In this document: piece by piece, positions 1-7,085 of the stretch
Position numbering within the stretch: position 1 is the stretch's first letter
Layout: the number at the start of each line of letters is the position of its first letter
Assembly (NCBI GenBank): GCA_003482405.1
Contig: DMZB01000079.1
Coordinates: 1-10,618, forward strand
Source of the DNA: Lactobacillus sp.
Lineage (GTDB): Bacteria; Bacillota; Bacilli; Lactobacillales; Lactobacillaceae
Direction: 5' to 3'
DNA length: 10,618 nt
The notes under the pieces: generated by a model
What the model saw: the letters and a program-made list of their open reading frames with translations, nothing else
Database searches by the model: none
Told to the model about the DNA's origin: nothing
Made by a program: the position numbers and the translations under genes

Positions 1-1
1 G

Positions 2-427
2 AATTTACAGATTGTTAACGGGGTCTCCGATGCAGACCTTGCCTTGGCAACAGGCACCCTGAAGCCTAATCAAGTGATGGGTCAGGGCAATTACGCCATT
101 GCCGGTCACCGAATGGATCAAAAAGACGCCATGTTTAGTCCTTTATTTTGGAGAAGCCGGGTTGGTCAAAAAATTTATTTGACTGATTTGACCCACGTTT
201 ATGAGTACAAAACGACGGAACGGACTTTCATTAAGGCAACGCGGGTCGATGTGGTCAATGATGTGCCAGGTAAAAAGTTGGTGACACTGATCACATGTGA
301 CGCAACGGGGGCCAATCGCCTAATGGTCCGTGGCAAATTGATGCACAGTTATACATGGAAGTCGGCACCAAAGGCAGCAATCAAAGGATTTAGTTATAAA
401 CAGACAGTTGAAACGATTGCTTCGTAA
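2..427 (+). CDS. srtA: Class A sortase, C-terminal part (gene runs off the left edge)
   Basis: Sortases are membrane-anchored extracellular transpeptidases that cut LPxTG-type sorting signals and attach surface proteins to the cell wall. The frame is open from the first bases, so only the last 141 residues are seen. The catalytic triad of the family is visible: His in AIAGHR (residue 36 of the fragment), Cys in TLITC (residue 99) and Arg in NRLMVRG (residue 106), in the order and spacing of the sortase beta-barrel. The N-terminal signal anchor lies outside the window. The apparent TTG start at 44 is internal to the barrel and is not a real start. The gene converges on the phosphatase gene and shares a hairpin terminator with it. 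Class A is inferred from the TLITC motif and the housekeeping context; the symbol is less certain than the family. Confidence 0.88.
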   Translation, partial: NLQIVNGVSDADLALATGTLKPNQVMGQGNYAIAGHRMDQKDAMFSPLFWRSRVGQKIYLTDLTHVYEYKTTERTFIKATRVDVVNDVPGKKLVTLITCDATGANRLMVRGKLMHSYTWKSAPKAAIKGFSYKQTVETIAS

Positions 428-458
428 ACTATGATGCGGTCCAAACCTTGAGCACAAA

Positions 459-505
459 AAATGACCACAGTGTCGGCGAACATGCCCTCTGCACTGTGGT
501 CATTT
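459..505. terminator. Shared terminator hairpin between convergent sortase and phosphatase genes
   Basis: A perfect 14-bp inverted repeat (459-472 against 492-505) encloses a 19-base loop. On the minus strand the stem runs straight into six T (complement of 456-461), a good intrinsic terminator for the phosphatase gene. On the plus strand only three T follow, so termination of the sortase gene there is likely but weaker. Confidence 0.8.
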
Positions 506-538
506 GCTATTACTGGAGGCCTTTAGAGTGGAATGCTC

Positions 539-1006
539 TCACTTAGTTGCTGCAATCACGCGGTCCAGCCAGTACGGTAACGCTTCACTTAGTTGACGGT
601 AAGTTAAAGCAAAGTTGTGAGAATACCACGGATCGGGGATTTCCTGACCTGACTTGCCAGGGACAATTTCGTAAGCCATGTGCAACTTGTGTTGATCCTG
701 GCGTGGAGTTAAATGCTGTAGATTTGCTAAATTGGAACGATCCATTGTAATAATCCAGTCGGCCCATTCAAAATCCTTTGGCGTGATGGGCCGGGAGTGA
801 AGACCTTCGGCGCTCAGGCCGTGCTCAGCCAGCATATGAACAGCACCGGGATGGGGCGGGTTGCCTTCTTCCCAGTTACTGGTCGCCACTGAGTCAACCT
901 TGATGTTGTCAGACTGACCAGCATTCGCGACAAGGTGTCGAAAAATGACTTCGGCCATTGGGGAACGACAGATGTTTCCTAGGCAGACAAATAAAACGTT
1001 TTGCAT
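539..1006 (-). CDS. Low-molecular-weight protein-tyrosine phosphatase (YfkJ-like)
   Basis: This cytoplasmic enzyme removes phosphate from phosphotyrosine (in some Gram-positive relatives phosphoarginine) through a cysteine-phosphate intermediate. The 155-residue product has the family length. The P-loop CLGNICRS occupies residues 8-15, with nucleophile Cys8 and Arg14, and the general-acid Asp125 lies in IPDPWYSH near the C-terminus. The start is the ATG at 1006, preceded by GGAGG (1016-1012) at a 5-base spacing. The TTG further upstream at 1018 lies inside that ribosome site and is rejected. The sequence reads closest to B. subtilis YfkJ as I recall it. It is transcribed divergently from murF; I found no convincing promoter for it between 1007 and 1100. 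Its protein substrate cannot be told from sequence, and the neighbours (sortase, murF) do not show a capsule operon of the kind that often holds such phosphatases. Confidence 0.93.
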   Translation of the reverse strand: MQNVLFVCLGNICRSPMAEVIFRHLVANAGQSDNIKVDSVATSNWEEGNPPHPGAVHMLAEHGLSAEGLHSRPITPKDFEWADWIITMDRSNLANLQHLTPRQDQHKLHMAYEIVPGKSGQEIPDPWYSHNFALTYRQLSEALPYWLDRVIAATK

Positions 1007-1100
1007 GGGGACCTCCAAAAAATGCGTCTTAATGACTTATTTAATCCAGTTTACGCGTTTATTTTGCCGTGAATGGAAATTGAATGCAAGCCTGACGAAT

Positions 1101-1129
1101 TTTTGATTCTTCTGCTGGCATGGTATAAT
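1101..1129 (+). promoter_or_regulatory. Promoter of murF with extended -10
   Basis: A perfect TATAAT at 1124-1129 is preceded by TG one base upstream (TGGTATAAT), an extended -10. The -35 is poor (TTTTGA 1101-1106 at 17 bases, or TTGATT 1103-1108 at 15). The implied leader of about 125 bases holds small hairpins at 1139-1155, 1215-1226 and 1233-1246, none followed by a T run. Confidence 0.65.
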
Positions 1130-1261
1130 CTGCTTTGACTGCAAATAAGTTGCAGAAATGAGTCGGTGTTTGCCTTTTATTATTTTGGATGACACTCACA
1201 GTAATTGGCGAATGCCACAAATGTGGTAGAGAGCGCTGGAATGCGCAACGAGAGGTAAAAC

Positions 1262-2659
1262 ATGAAAATGCAATTGGCAGAAATCGCGACGGCGGTGGAT
1301 GCGCAAAATGAGCTTGGCGATTGGGCAACGGTCACGGTGACCTCAGTGCACTTTGACAGTCGTCAATTAACGGCTGGTGCGCTGTTTGTGCCACTGCCAG
1401 GTGAGCACGACGGACACGAATTTATTGCCGGGGCCAGAGCACACGGGGCGGTTGCCAGTCTATGGGCGGCTAGCCGCGCAGCCGAGGCACCAGCCGATTT
1501 TCCCGTCCTACTAGTGGATGATCCTTTGGCTGCAATGCAGGCGTTAGCAAAGCACTGGTTATCAAAAATCAATCCACAGGTTGTGGCCATTACGGGTAGC
1601 AATGGTAAGACAACTACTAAAGATATGACTGCGAGCGTTTTAGACACCGAGTTTAACGTGGTTAAAACGTTTGCTAACTATAATAATGAAGTTGGTGTGC
1701 CATTCACAGTACTGTCGATGGATGCTAATACGGAAGTGTTGGTTGTTGAAATGGGCATGGATCGCTTCGGTCAGCTGGATGCGCTCAGCCAATTAGTTCA
1801 GCCAGATGTTGCCGTCATTACAATGATTGGTGAGGCCCACATTGAATTCTTTGGGACCCGTGATAAAATCGCCGATGCAAAGTTAGAGATCACACATGGA
1901 CTGAAAGATGACGGCCGTTTTGTTTTTAATGGGGATGAGCCATTGCTGACTAGTCGGGCCGCAGATGTGCCAAACGAGCACGTTACGTTTGGTCAGCACA
2001 GTTCCAATCAATTTTATCCAACCCAAATTGATCAAGACAATGAATTTCATCAAACGACTTTTACTGTCAACGCATGGCCCGATGAAACGTTTAAAATCCC
2101 GTTGTTAGGTGATTACAATGTGAACAATGCGCTGGCTGCACTGGCAGTGGGGGAACTGTTTCATATTCGTACTGCGAACCTGGTAAAGGGCTTAGCGGAG
2201 GTTAACTTGACGTCTAACCGGACCGAATGGTTGACCGGGTTGGCTGGTGAAGCGATTCTAAGTGATATTTACAATGCCAATCCAACGGCCATGAAAGATG
2301 TGCTGACCATGTTTGGTGAAACACCAACTGCCGGCCGCCATGTGGCCGTGTTAGGTGATATGCTCGAGTTAGGTGAGGATGCGGATCAATTACACGCATC
2401 AGTTGCCGACGCTTTAGATCCGACTAAAATTCAAACGTTGTATTTGATTGGTCCTCATATGAGGGCTTTAGCCGATGCAATTGCTGACCGTTATCCTGCT
2501 GATCAAGTTCATTACTACGATAATTCACAGAAGGATCAATTGACTGCTGACCTAATCGCTGATTTAAACGAAAGCGATGAAGTGATGCTAAAGGCCAGTC
2601 ATGGCGAACATTTGGAAACTGTCTTAAACGCGTTGGAGAACGGCCTCGAGCAGGCGTGA
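1262..2659 (+). CDS. murF: UDP-N-acetylmuramoyl-tripeptide--D-alanyl-D-alanine ligase
   Basis: MurF joins D-Ala-D-Ala to UDP-MurNAc-tripeptide with ATP in the cytoplasm, completing the pentapeptide precursor of peptidoglycan. The 465-residue length is normal. The N-terminal substrate-binding domain carries the DSR motif (residues 32-34); the central ATPase domain has the P-loop TGSNGKTTT (111-119), the ANYNNEVGVP segment (138-147), the EMGMDRFG and GEAHIEFFG stretches, and GDYNVNNALAA (283-293); the C-terminal domain has YNANPTAM (337-344) and LKASHG (443-448). The ATG at 1262 follows AGAGG (1251-1255) at 6 bases; a second ATG at 1268 would be too far away. It has its own promoter and stands 204 bases ahead of cshA, a gap that probably holds a separate cshA promoter. 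I saw no clear terminator after murF, so read-through into cshA is possible. Confidence 0.96.
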   Translation: MKMQLAEIATAVDAQNELGDWATVTVTSVHFDSRQLTAGALFVPLPGEHDGHEFIAGARAHGAVASLWAASRAAEAPADFPVLLVDDPLAAMQALAKHWLSKINPQVVAITGSNGKTTTKDMTASVLDTEFNVVKTFANYNNEVGVPFTVLSMDANTEVLVVEMGMDRFGQLDALSQLVQPDVAVITMIGEAHIEFFGTRDKIADAKLEITHGLKDDGRFVFNGDEPLLTSRAADVPNEHVTFGQHSSNQFYPTQIDQDNEFHQTTFTVNAWPDETFKIPLLGDYNVNNALAALAVGELFHIRTANLVKGLAEVNLTSNRTEWLTGLAGEAILSDIYNANPTAMKDVLTMFGETPTAGRHVAVLGDMLELGEDADQLHASVADALDPTKIQTLYLIGPHMRALADAIADRYPADQVHYYDNSQKDQLTADLIADLNESDEVMLKASHGEHLETVLNALENGLEQA

Positions 2660-2691
2660 CCTGAAAGTCGGCTGGTAGTTAATTCTCTTAG

Positions 2692-2720
2692 TTGCCAAAC
2701 GGTTGTTCACGCGTTAAACT
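2692..2720 (+). promoter_or_regulatory. Candidate promoter of cshA
   Basis: TTGCCA (2692-2697, five of six -35 matches) lies 17 bases from TAAACT (2715-2720, four of six -10 matches). It would give a leader of roughly 135 bases before the TTG start of cshA. A second possible -10, TAGAAT at 2757-2762, lacks a -35 at good spacing. Confidence 0.45.
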
Positions 2721-2779
2721 AGTACAGTTGCGTTTTTTAACGTGCATGAACGAAAATAGAATAAAACACACAAGAATAA

Positions 2780-2858
2780 CAAATCAAAACGGGCATCCTC
2801 ACGCGTTAGCAGACGGATTTTTGCTAGTGTTGATGAAACCTTTTGATTTGAGGAGGAA
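2780..2858 (+). promoter_or_regulatory. Structured leader of cshA with stem abutting the ribosome site
   Basis: A perfect 10-bp inverted repeat pairs 2780-2789 with 2841-2850 and ends exactly at the AGGAGGA ribosome site (2851-2857). Inside it a second stem pairs 2803-2811 with 2822-2830, using three G-U pairs, around a 10-base loop. Stem and ribosome site are flush, so folding could affect initiation. Regulation, for instance by temperature, is an inference from the helicase family and not visible in the sequence. Confidence 0.4.
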
Positions 2859-2863
2859 CTAAT

Positions 2864-4435
2864 TTGAAGTTTGCAGAACTAGGCCTTAACAAGGCTTTAC
2901 TGAAGGCCATTGATGACAGTGGCTACGAAGAAGCAACCCCGATTCAGGCAGAAACCATTCCATTGGTGATGCAGGGGTTGGATGTCATTGGCCAGGCCCA
3001 GACTGGGACTGGTAAGACGGCTGCGTTTGGATTACCGATCTTGGATAAGATTGATATGGATAACCCAAACGTTCAGGCATTGATTGTGTCACCAACGCGT
3101 GAGTTGGCGATTCAGACCCAAGAGGAACTGTACCGTTTGGGGAAGCATGAACATGCCCGTGTACAAGTTGTTTATGGTGGGGCTGATATTCGCCGCCAGA
3201 TCAACAGCTTGAAGAATCATCCCCAAATCGTTGTGGGGACACCTGGTCGACTGCTGGATCACATTAACCGAAAGACCGTTCGTTTGGACCACGTCAAGAC
3301 TTTAGTTTTGGATGAAGCCGACGAAATGCTCGACATGGGTTTTGTGGATGATATTGAAAGTATCATCAAACAGGTTCCAGAAGAGCGTCAGACGTTGCTG
3401 TTTTCAGCGACCATGCCTGATAAGATCAAACGGATCGGTGTTCAGTTCATGAAGGAACCCCATGAAGTCCGCATCAAGGCCAAAGAATTAACGACTGATT
3501 TAGTTGACCAATTTTACGTGAAGTCGCGTGAATACGAAAAATTTGACCTCATGACACGTTTGTTTGATGTTCAAGATCCTGACCTCACAATTGTGTTTGG
3601 TCGCGCCAAACGACGTGTTGATGAATTGTCCAAGGGACTTGAAGCCCGTGGCTATAACGCTGCTGGGATTCATGGTGACTTGACCCAACAACGCCGTTCG
3701 CAGATCTTGAAGCAATTTCGTGATGGCAATTTGGACATCTTGGTTGCGACTGATGTAGCGGCTCGTGGCTTGGATATTTCCGGTGTCACCCACGTGTATA
3801 ACTACGACATTCCACAAGATCCTGAAAGCTATGTTCACCGTATTGGCCGTACTGGCCGTGCCGGACATCATGGGACCAGTTTGACGTTTGTAACGCCAAA
3901 CGAAATGGATTACTTGCGTGAGATTGAAAAGCTCACTAAGGTGCGGATGTTGCCTTTGAAGCCACCGTCGGCTGATGAAGCGTTTGCTGGTCAGTTGTCA
4001 GCGGCCGAAAACAAGGTTGCCGACTTGGTTAAGGCAACGGATACTTCTAAGTTTGACAAAGAAGCAACTGAATTGCTTGATCATTACGAGGCCGAAGAAC
4101 TTGTGGCTGCTTTGCTGAGTAATTTGACACCTGGTGATGAACACGATGTGCCAGTTCACATCACACCAGAACGGCCATTGCCTAACCGACATGGCGGTCG
4201 TGGTGGTAATCGTGGCGGACATGGTCATGGTGGTTACCGTGGTGGTAACAACAGCCGTAATGGGCGAAACAACCGTTACTCGCGTGAACGCGAAAACGGC
4301 AACCGCGGTCGCTTTGACCACAAGACCGGTTCACGAAACGGTAGTAACAATGGCTCACGCAATGGTGGTGGGTCACGCAGCAACAGCAACAATCGTGGCG
4401 GCAGTAAACACGGTTACTCAATTAACCATAAATAA
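2864..4435 (+). CDS. cshA: ATP-dependent DEAD-box RNA helicase CshA
   Basis: This cytoplasmic RNA helicase unwinds structured RNA during ribosome assembly, mRNA decay and cold adaptation. All family motifs are present: Q motif (F3, Q28), Walker A AQTGTGKT (45-52), PTRELA (77-82), GG (105-106), TPGR (126-129), DEAD (150-153), SAT (181-183), HGD (270-272), ATD (295-297), RGLD (301-304) and HRIGRTGR (325-332). A C-terminal extension of about 80 residues (441-523) consists of Gly, Arg, Asn and Ser with RGG/RGN patterns, a disordered RNA-binding tail typical of CshA. At 523 residues it has the size of lactobacillus CshA. The start is TTG at 2864, 6 bases after AGGAGGA; no ATG fits. Several open frames in other phases over the tail come from the repetitive composition and are not genes. 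It ends in a strong intrinsic terminator, so it is not cotranscribed with acpS by default. Confidence 0.96.
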   Translation: MKFAELGLNKALLKAIDDSGYEEATPIQAETIPLVMQGLDVIGQAQTGTGKTAAFGLPILDKIDMDNPNVQALIVSPTRELAIQTQEELYRLGKHEHARVQVVYGGADIRRQINSLKNHPQIVVGTPGRLLDHINRKTVRLDHVKTLVLDEADEMLDMGFVDDIESIIKQVPEERQTLLFSATMPDKIKRIGVQFMKEPHEVRIKAKELTTDLVDQFYVKSREYEKFDLMTRLFDVQDPDLTIVFGRAKRRVDELSKGLEARGYNAAGIHGDLTQQRRSQILKQFRDGNLDILVATDVAARGLDISGVTHVYNYDIPQDPESYVHRIGRTGRAGHHGTSLTFVTPNEMDYLREIEKLTKVRMLPLKPPSADEAFAGQLSAAENKVADLVKATDTSKFDKEATELLDHYEAEELVAALLSNLTPGDEHDVPVHITPERPLPNRHGGRGGNRGGHGHGGYRGGNNSRNGRNNRYSRERENGNRGRFDHKTGSRNGSNNGSRNGGGSRSNSNNRGGSKHGYSINHK

Positions 4436-4442
4436 TAAATTG

Positions 4443-4476
4443 AATATGAGGGCAGATTAACGCTGTCGTTCATATT
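4443..4476 (+). other. Hairpin upstream of the cshA terminator
   Basis: A 7-bp stem (4443-4449 against 4470-4476) continues inward into a second stem (4451-4455 against 4463-4467, one G-U pair). No T run follows. It stands just before the terminator hairpin and may protect the 3' end of the mRNA from exonucleases. Confidence 0.5.
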
Positions 4477-4480
4477 TAGA

Positions 4481-4521
4481 GGATTCAAGTCGATCGTTAT
4501 TGACGCTTGAATCCTTTTTTT
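4481..4521 (+). terminator. Intrinsic terminator of cshA
   Basis: A perfect 9-bp stem (4481-4489 against 4506-4514) is followed at once by seven T (4515-4521). Confidence 0.92.
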
Positions 4522-4549
4522 GTTCACTCGTTTTTCGGTCTGTCATCTA

Positions 4550-4558
4550 TGCTATAAT
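4550..4558 (+). promoter_or_regulatory. Extended -10 promoter of the acpS-alr unit
   Basis: TGCTATAAT with TATG immediately ahead of the spacer base matches the Gram-positive TRTGn extended -10 (TATAAT at 4553-4558). No good -35 is seen at 16-18 bases; the upstream sequence is only T-rich. Transcription would begin near 4565, about 70 bases before the acpS start. Confidence 0.7.
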
Positions 4559-4637
4559 TTCGGTTGGACGGTCTTAAATGATGACTTTAGCTCACCACGC
4601 TGTGACAGGCTGGTTTGAAGCGATGAGGAGGGTCGCC

Positions 4638-5012
4638 ATGATTTATGGCACAGGCATTGACCTGACTGAAATTAAACGCATTAAGATGCTGCGACAACGG
4701 TTTACGACGTTTGTCTCCAAGGTGCTGACGCCAAACGAACAACAGGCGATGGCCCAGCTGAAGGGGCAACGTCAAAATGAATTTTTGGCTGGCCGGTTTT
4801 CTGCCAAGGAAGCATATAGTAAGGCCTATGGTACAGGCCTAGGTAGTGCTGTTGGTTTTCAGGATGTAGAAATATTGGACGATGAAGAGGGTAAACCACA
4901 CCTCACCAAGCATCCGTTTAATGGACCAGCACATATTTCGATTTCTCACACGGAGGCATTGGTCATGACCGAAGTGATTTTAGAAGTTGGCGATCCGCAA
5001 CAAAATGACTGA
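4638..5012 (+). CDS. acpS: Holo-[acyl-carrier-protein] synthase
   Basis: AcpS transfers the 4'-phosphopantetheine arm from coenzyme A to a serine of apo-acyl carrier protein, activating it for fatty acid synthesis. The chosen start gives 124 residues, the usual length of a trimeric AcpS, beginning [12 protein letters not shown] as in relatives. Mg2+ ligands Asp8 and Glu58 are present in GTGIDLTE (4-11) and [15 protein letters not shown] (53-67), with SISHTE at 101-106. The ATG at 4638 follows GAGGAGGG (4625-4632) at 5 bases. An in-frame ATG at 4578 would add 20 residues unlike the family and lies almost at the predicted transcription start, so it is rejected. The stop overlaps an ATG (5005-5007) in another frame that may be the original start of alr, suggesting translational coupling. 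Confidence 0.95.
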   Translation: MIYGTGIDLTEIKRIKMLRQRFTTFVSKVLTPNEQQAMAQLKGQRQNEFLAGRFSAKEAYSKAYGTGLGSAVGFQDVEILDDEEGKPHLTKHPFNGPAHISISHTEALVMTEVILEVGDPQQND

Positions 5013-5098
5013 GCATTCAAATTTAAGAAATCAATATTGAGACGAAAGAAGCGATTATTACGATACCTGCACAAATTATTGGGTTACATCGACCTACA
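5005..5098 (+). other. alr: Probable N-terminal coding part of alr, interrupted by a frame change
   Basis: An ATG at 5005-5007 overlaps the acpS stop and opens a frame reading [11 protein letters not shown] before TGA at 5038-5040. From 5027 another frame is open into alr and reads [12 protein letters not shown] and then IIGLHRPT, joining [12 protein letters not shown] of the racemase. The HRPT segment is the conserved N-terminal motif of alanine racemases, so this stretch is surely coding in related genes. This second frame contains no ATG, GTG, TTG or CTG between its preceding stop (5024-5026) and the GTG at 5099. Skipping one base between about 5026 and 5038 would fuse both parts into a 396-residue protein. 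Sequencing error, true frameshift mutation or initiation at an ATT (5054, 5057, 5075 or 5078) are the alternatives. Confidence 0.6.
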
Positions 5099-6196
5099 GT
5101 GGCTCACATTAACTTAGCGGCGATCCGACATAACGTAGAGGCAGAATTAAAGCGGACAAAACCTGGGACAGAAATGTTTGCCGTTGTTAAGGCTAACGGC
5201 TACGGTCACGGTTTGACGCAGGCTGCGCAAGCTTGTTTAGAGGCGGGAGCCACTGGACTTTGTGTAGCAATTTTGGATGAAGGCCTAACGTTACGAGCGG
5301 CCGGCATTACGGTGCCCATTCTGGTGCTTGGGATTACAGAACCGCGATGGGCTAGTCTTGCCGCCGAACAACAGATATCTTTAACGGTTGGTAGTCTCGA
5401 CTGGTTTAGGCAGGCCGCTGAGTTGTTGACTACTGCCCAAGCACCGATCCTAAATGTTCATCTAGCGCTAGATACGGGAATGGGTCGTATTGGTTTCCAA
5501 GAACCTGCGGCACTGAAAGAAACTGTGGATTACCTGAATGCGCACACAGAAATCTTTACGTTTGAAGGCATCTTTACGCATTTTGCGACTGCTGATGAGC
5601 AGGACCCAACATACTTTAAGCAACAGTGTCAGCGATGGCAGGCGTTTATGGCTGTGCTTTCTACGCGGCCACGCTATGTACACGTTTCAAACACAGCGAC
5701 ATCACTGTGGCACGACGCTTGTAATGGCAACATGATTCGTTATGGTGTGGGCATTTATGGCTTGAACCCTTCAGGCGGAACCATTGAGTCACCCTATCAA
5801 CTTGAGCCAGCGTTGCGGTTAACGACACAGTTGGCTTTTGTGAAGCACTTGGCAGCCGGAATGTCCGTGAGCTATGGGGCAACTTACACTGCTAAACAAG
5901 ATGAGTGGGTTGGGACGTTGCCAATTGGCTATGCAGATGGCTATCCACGCCGGATGCAAGGTTTTTATGTGTTAGTCGACGGTCAAAAATGCGAAATTAT
6001 TGGTCGGGTTTGCATGGACCAAATGATGGTACGGTTGCCGCACGAATATCCAGTTGACACGGCGGTGACGTTAATTGGCCAGGATGGTGAGCAGACCATT
6101 ACGATGCAAGCGGTCGCAGATTATGCGGGCACGATTCACTATGAGATTGCGACAACGCTTGGCATGCGGGTGCCAAGAGTGTATGAAGACCAATAA
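5099..6196 (+). CDS. alr: Alanine racemase (5' end uncertain, see preceding entry)
   Basis: Alr is the PLP-dependent cytoplasmic enzyme that interconverts L- and D-alanine and supplies D-Ala for peptidoglycan and teichoic acids. Counting from the GTG at 5099 (365 residues), the PLP lysine is Lys31 in [10 protein letters not shown], the barrel motif LDTGMGR is at 124-130, HVSNTA at 195-200, RYGVGIYG at 214-221, the second catalytic base Tyr259 in [16 protein letters not shown] at 275-284 and GRVCMDQ at 302-308. The protein is therefore intact from its first beta strand to the end. The GTG has no ribosome site and would omit the conserved HRPT segment encoded directly upstream in the same frame, so the true protein is longer. 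Coordinates given are the smallest span with a recognised start codon. The gene follows acpS closely and precedes a mazE/mazF pair, the same order as in Bacillus subtilis. Confidence 0.9.
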   Translation: MAHINLAAIRHNVEAELKRTKPGTEMFAVVKANGYGHGLTQAAQACLEAGATGLCVAILDEGLTLRAAGITVPILVLGITEPRWASLAAEQQISLTVGSLDWFRQAAELLTTAQAPILNVHLALDTGMGRIGFQEPAALKETVDYLNAHTEIFTFEGIFTHFATADEQDPTYFKQQCQRWQAFMAVLSTRPRYVHVSNTATSLWHDACNGNMIRYGVGIYGLNPSGGTIESPYQLEPALRLTTQLAFVKHLAAGMSVSYGATYTAKQDEWVGTLPIGYADGYPRRMQGFYVLVDGQKCEIIGRVCMDQMMVRLPHEYPVDTAVTLIGQDGEQTITMQAVADYAGTIHYEIATTLGMRVPRVYEDQ

Positions 6197-6252
6197 TCGT
6201 CAAAACTGAAATATTACAATTATGATTGGCAAACGACTTTCTGTAGGGTTCA

Positions 6253-6261
6253 TGATAGAAT
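6253..6261 (+). promoter_or_regulatory. Candidate extended -10 promoter ahead of the antitoxin gene
   Basis: TGATAGAAT (TAGAAT at 6256-6261, five of six matches, plus TG) lies 48 bases before the antitoxin start in the 113-base gap after alr. There is no good -35 at normal spacing; TTGGCA at 6226-6231 is 24 bases away. No terminator is seen after alr, so read-through may add to expression. Confidence 0.5.
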
Positions 6262-6309
6262 GGGTTTACCGAGTTGATTGGTATTTGTAAGGATGCGGGG
6301 GAGTTAGCC

Positions 6310-6564
6310 ATGGCAAGTGATGCACATCAGGTCCCAGTGAGCTTTGACGACACGACACTGACGGATCTTAAGGCATATTGTGAATTTTTTAGTGTTGATC
6401 AGGACCAGCTAATTAATACGGTCTTGTGCCATTTTTTGGAGAACCACGAATCTGCTGATTTAAATCAGTTGGCCCAAGGCTATTTAGCAATGGGACAGCT
6501 GAATGAGGAAATTGCAGACGAGTTTTCCGCGTCTGAGGCAGAAGCCTCAAGACTTGAATCATAA
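6310..6564 (+). CDS. MazE/EndoAI-like antitoxin of a type II toxin-antitoxin pair
   Basis: The 84-residue product lies directly upstream of a MazF toxin gene and its C-terminal half (QGYLAMGQLNEEIADEF, residues 56-72) resembles the toxin-binding region of B. subtilis EndoAI (GYMEMAKINL) as I recall it. Residues 7-45 (a short beta strand, then two helices) fit a ribbon-helix-helix fold that dimerises and in relatives binds the operon promoter. The ATG at 6310 follows GGGGGAG (6297-6303) at 6 bases; an upstream in-frame TTG at 6274 has no ribosome site. Oddly, the protein has only one Lys and one Arg against 17 Asp or Glu, and the presumed DNA-binding strand VPVSFDD has no basic residue. DNA binding and autoregulation are therefore doubtful. 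Identification rests mainly on position and the weak C-terminal match. Confidence 0.75.
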   Translation: MASDAHQVPVSFDDTTLTDLKAYCEFFSVDQDQLINTVLCHFLENHESADLNQLAQGYLAMGQLNEEIADEFSASEAEASRLES

Positions 6565-6575
6565 TCAGGTGAAAC

Positions 6576-6608
6576 TAGGCTTGGTTTAGGAGCTGTGTGC
6601 TCCGCCTA
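6576..6608 (+). promoter_or_regulatory. Hairpin in the gap between antitoxin and toxin genes
   Basis: Two stacked stems pair TAGGC (6576-6580) with GCCTA (6604-6608) and GGAGC (6589-6593) with GCTCC (6599-6603), with an 8-base bulge on the left and a 5-base loop. It ends just before the toxin ribosome site (AAGGTG, 6621-6626). TACAT at 6607-6611, the recognition sequence known for B. subtilis MazF in RNA, straddles its 3' edge. Confidence 0.45.
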
Positions 6609-6632
6609 CATATTTTAGAGAAGGTGTCCCAA

Positions 6633-6995
6633 TTGGCAGCAGTTGAAGTTAAACGGGGCGACATATTTTACGCAGATTTATCTCCAGTCGTGGGGTCTGA
6701 ACAGGGTGGCATGCGCCCTGTCTTAATTGTGCAAAACAACATTGGGAATCATTACAGTCCAACGGTGATTGTCGCCGCTATTACAGCAAGAATTAGTAAA
6801 CCAAAAATGCCAACTCATATTGGCATTCCGGCGGATCAAAACGGTGTGGGTAAAGATTCTGTTATCCTACTTGAGCAGATTCGTACGATTGACAAACAAC
6901 GTCTTCGTGATCGCGTCACCCATCTTGATAATGGTGTGATGAAACGAGTTGATCATGCACTTGGCATTAGTGTTGGTTTAGTTGAACGTAATTAA
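6633..6995 (+). CDS. mazF: MazF/EndoA (PemK-family) endoribonuclease toxin
   Basis: MazF toxins are ribosome-independent, sequence-specific mRNA interferases that slow translation when freed from their antitoxin. The 120-residue product shows the family pattern from [20 protein letters not shown] onward: [10 protein letters not shown] (21-30), with Arg28 of the active site, the [11 protein letters not shown] strand (41-51) and [11 protein letters not shown] (81-91). It reads very close to B. subtilis EndoA, whose known target is UACAU. The start is taken as TTG at 6633, 6 bases after AAGGTG; this gives [10 protein letters not shown], matching the family start, whereas the longer frame from 6597 lies over the hairpin and the ribosome site. 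The 68-base gap to the antitoxin is long for such a pair, where genes usually touch. A strong terminator follows. Confidence 0.94.
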   Translation: MAAVEVKRGDIFYADLSPVVGSEQGGMRPVLIVQNNIGNHYSPTVIVAAITARISKPKMPTHIGIPADQNGVGKDSVILLEQIRTIDKQRLRDRVTHLDNGVMKRVDHALGISVGLVERN

Positions 6996-7010
6996 ATTTG
7001 CAGTACAAAA

Positions 7011-7054
7011 AAAACGAATATCGACTGACACAGTGATCAGTTGATATTCGTTTT
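7011..7054 (+). terminator. Terminator after mazF, possibly bidirectional
   Basis: An 18-bp stem (7011-7028 against 7037-7054) with one G-U pair encloses an 8-base loop. On the plus strand the stem itself ends in TTTT followed by GTTT. On the minus strand it would be followed by eight T (complement of the A run ending the upstream flank), so it could also stop leftward transcription. Confidence 0.85.
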
Positions 7055-7085
7055 GTTTACCTTGTTACGAAAGGGGGATAAACGA

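Noticed and set aside
539..767. Open frames antisense or out of phase with the tyrosine phosphatase gene
   Set aside because: They lack ribosome sites and family features, and lie fully within a coding sequence with an intact active site.
2709..2738. Possible terminator after murF: imperfect stem followed by six T
   Set aside because: The stem needs a 4-base bulge and overlaps the better-supported candidate promoter of cshA, so it is too weak to annotate as a feature.
3998..4460. Several open frames on both strands over the cshA tail
   Set aside because: They arise from the repetitive Gly-Arg-Asn codons of the helicase tail; their translations are low-complexity runs of Val, Thr, His or Cys.
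4578..4637. Upstream in-frame ATG of acpS
   Set aside because: The added 20 residues do not resemble AcpS, and the strong GAGGAGGG site points to the ATG at 4638.
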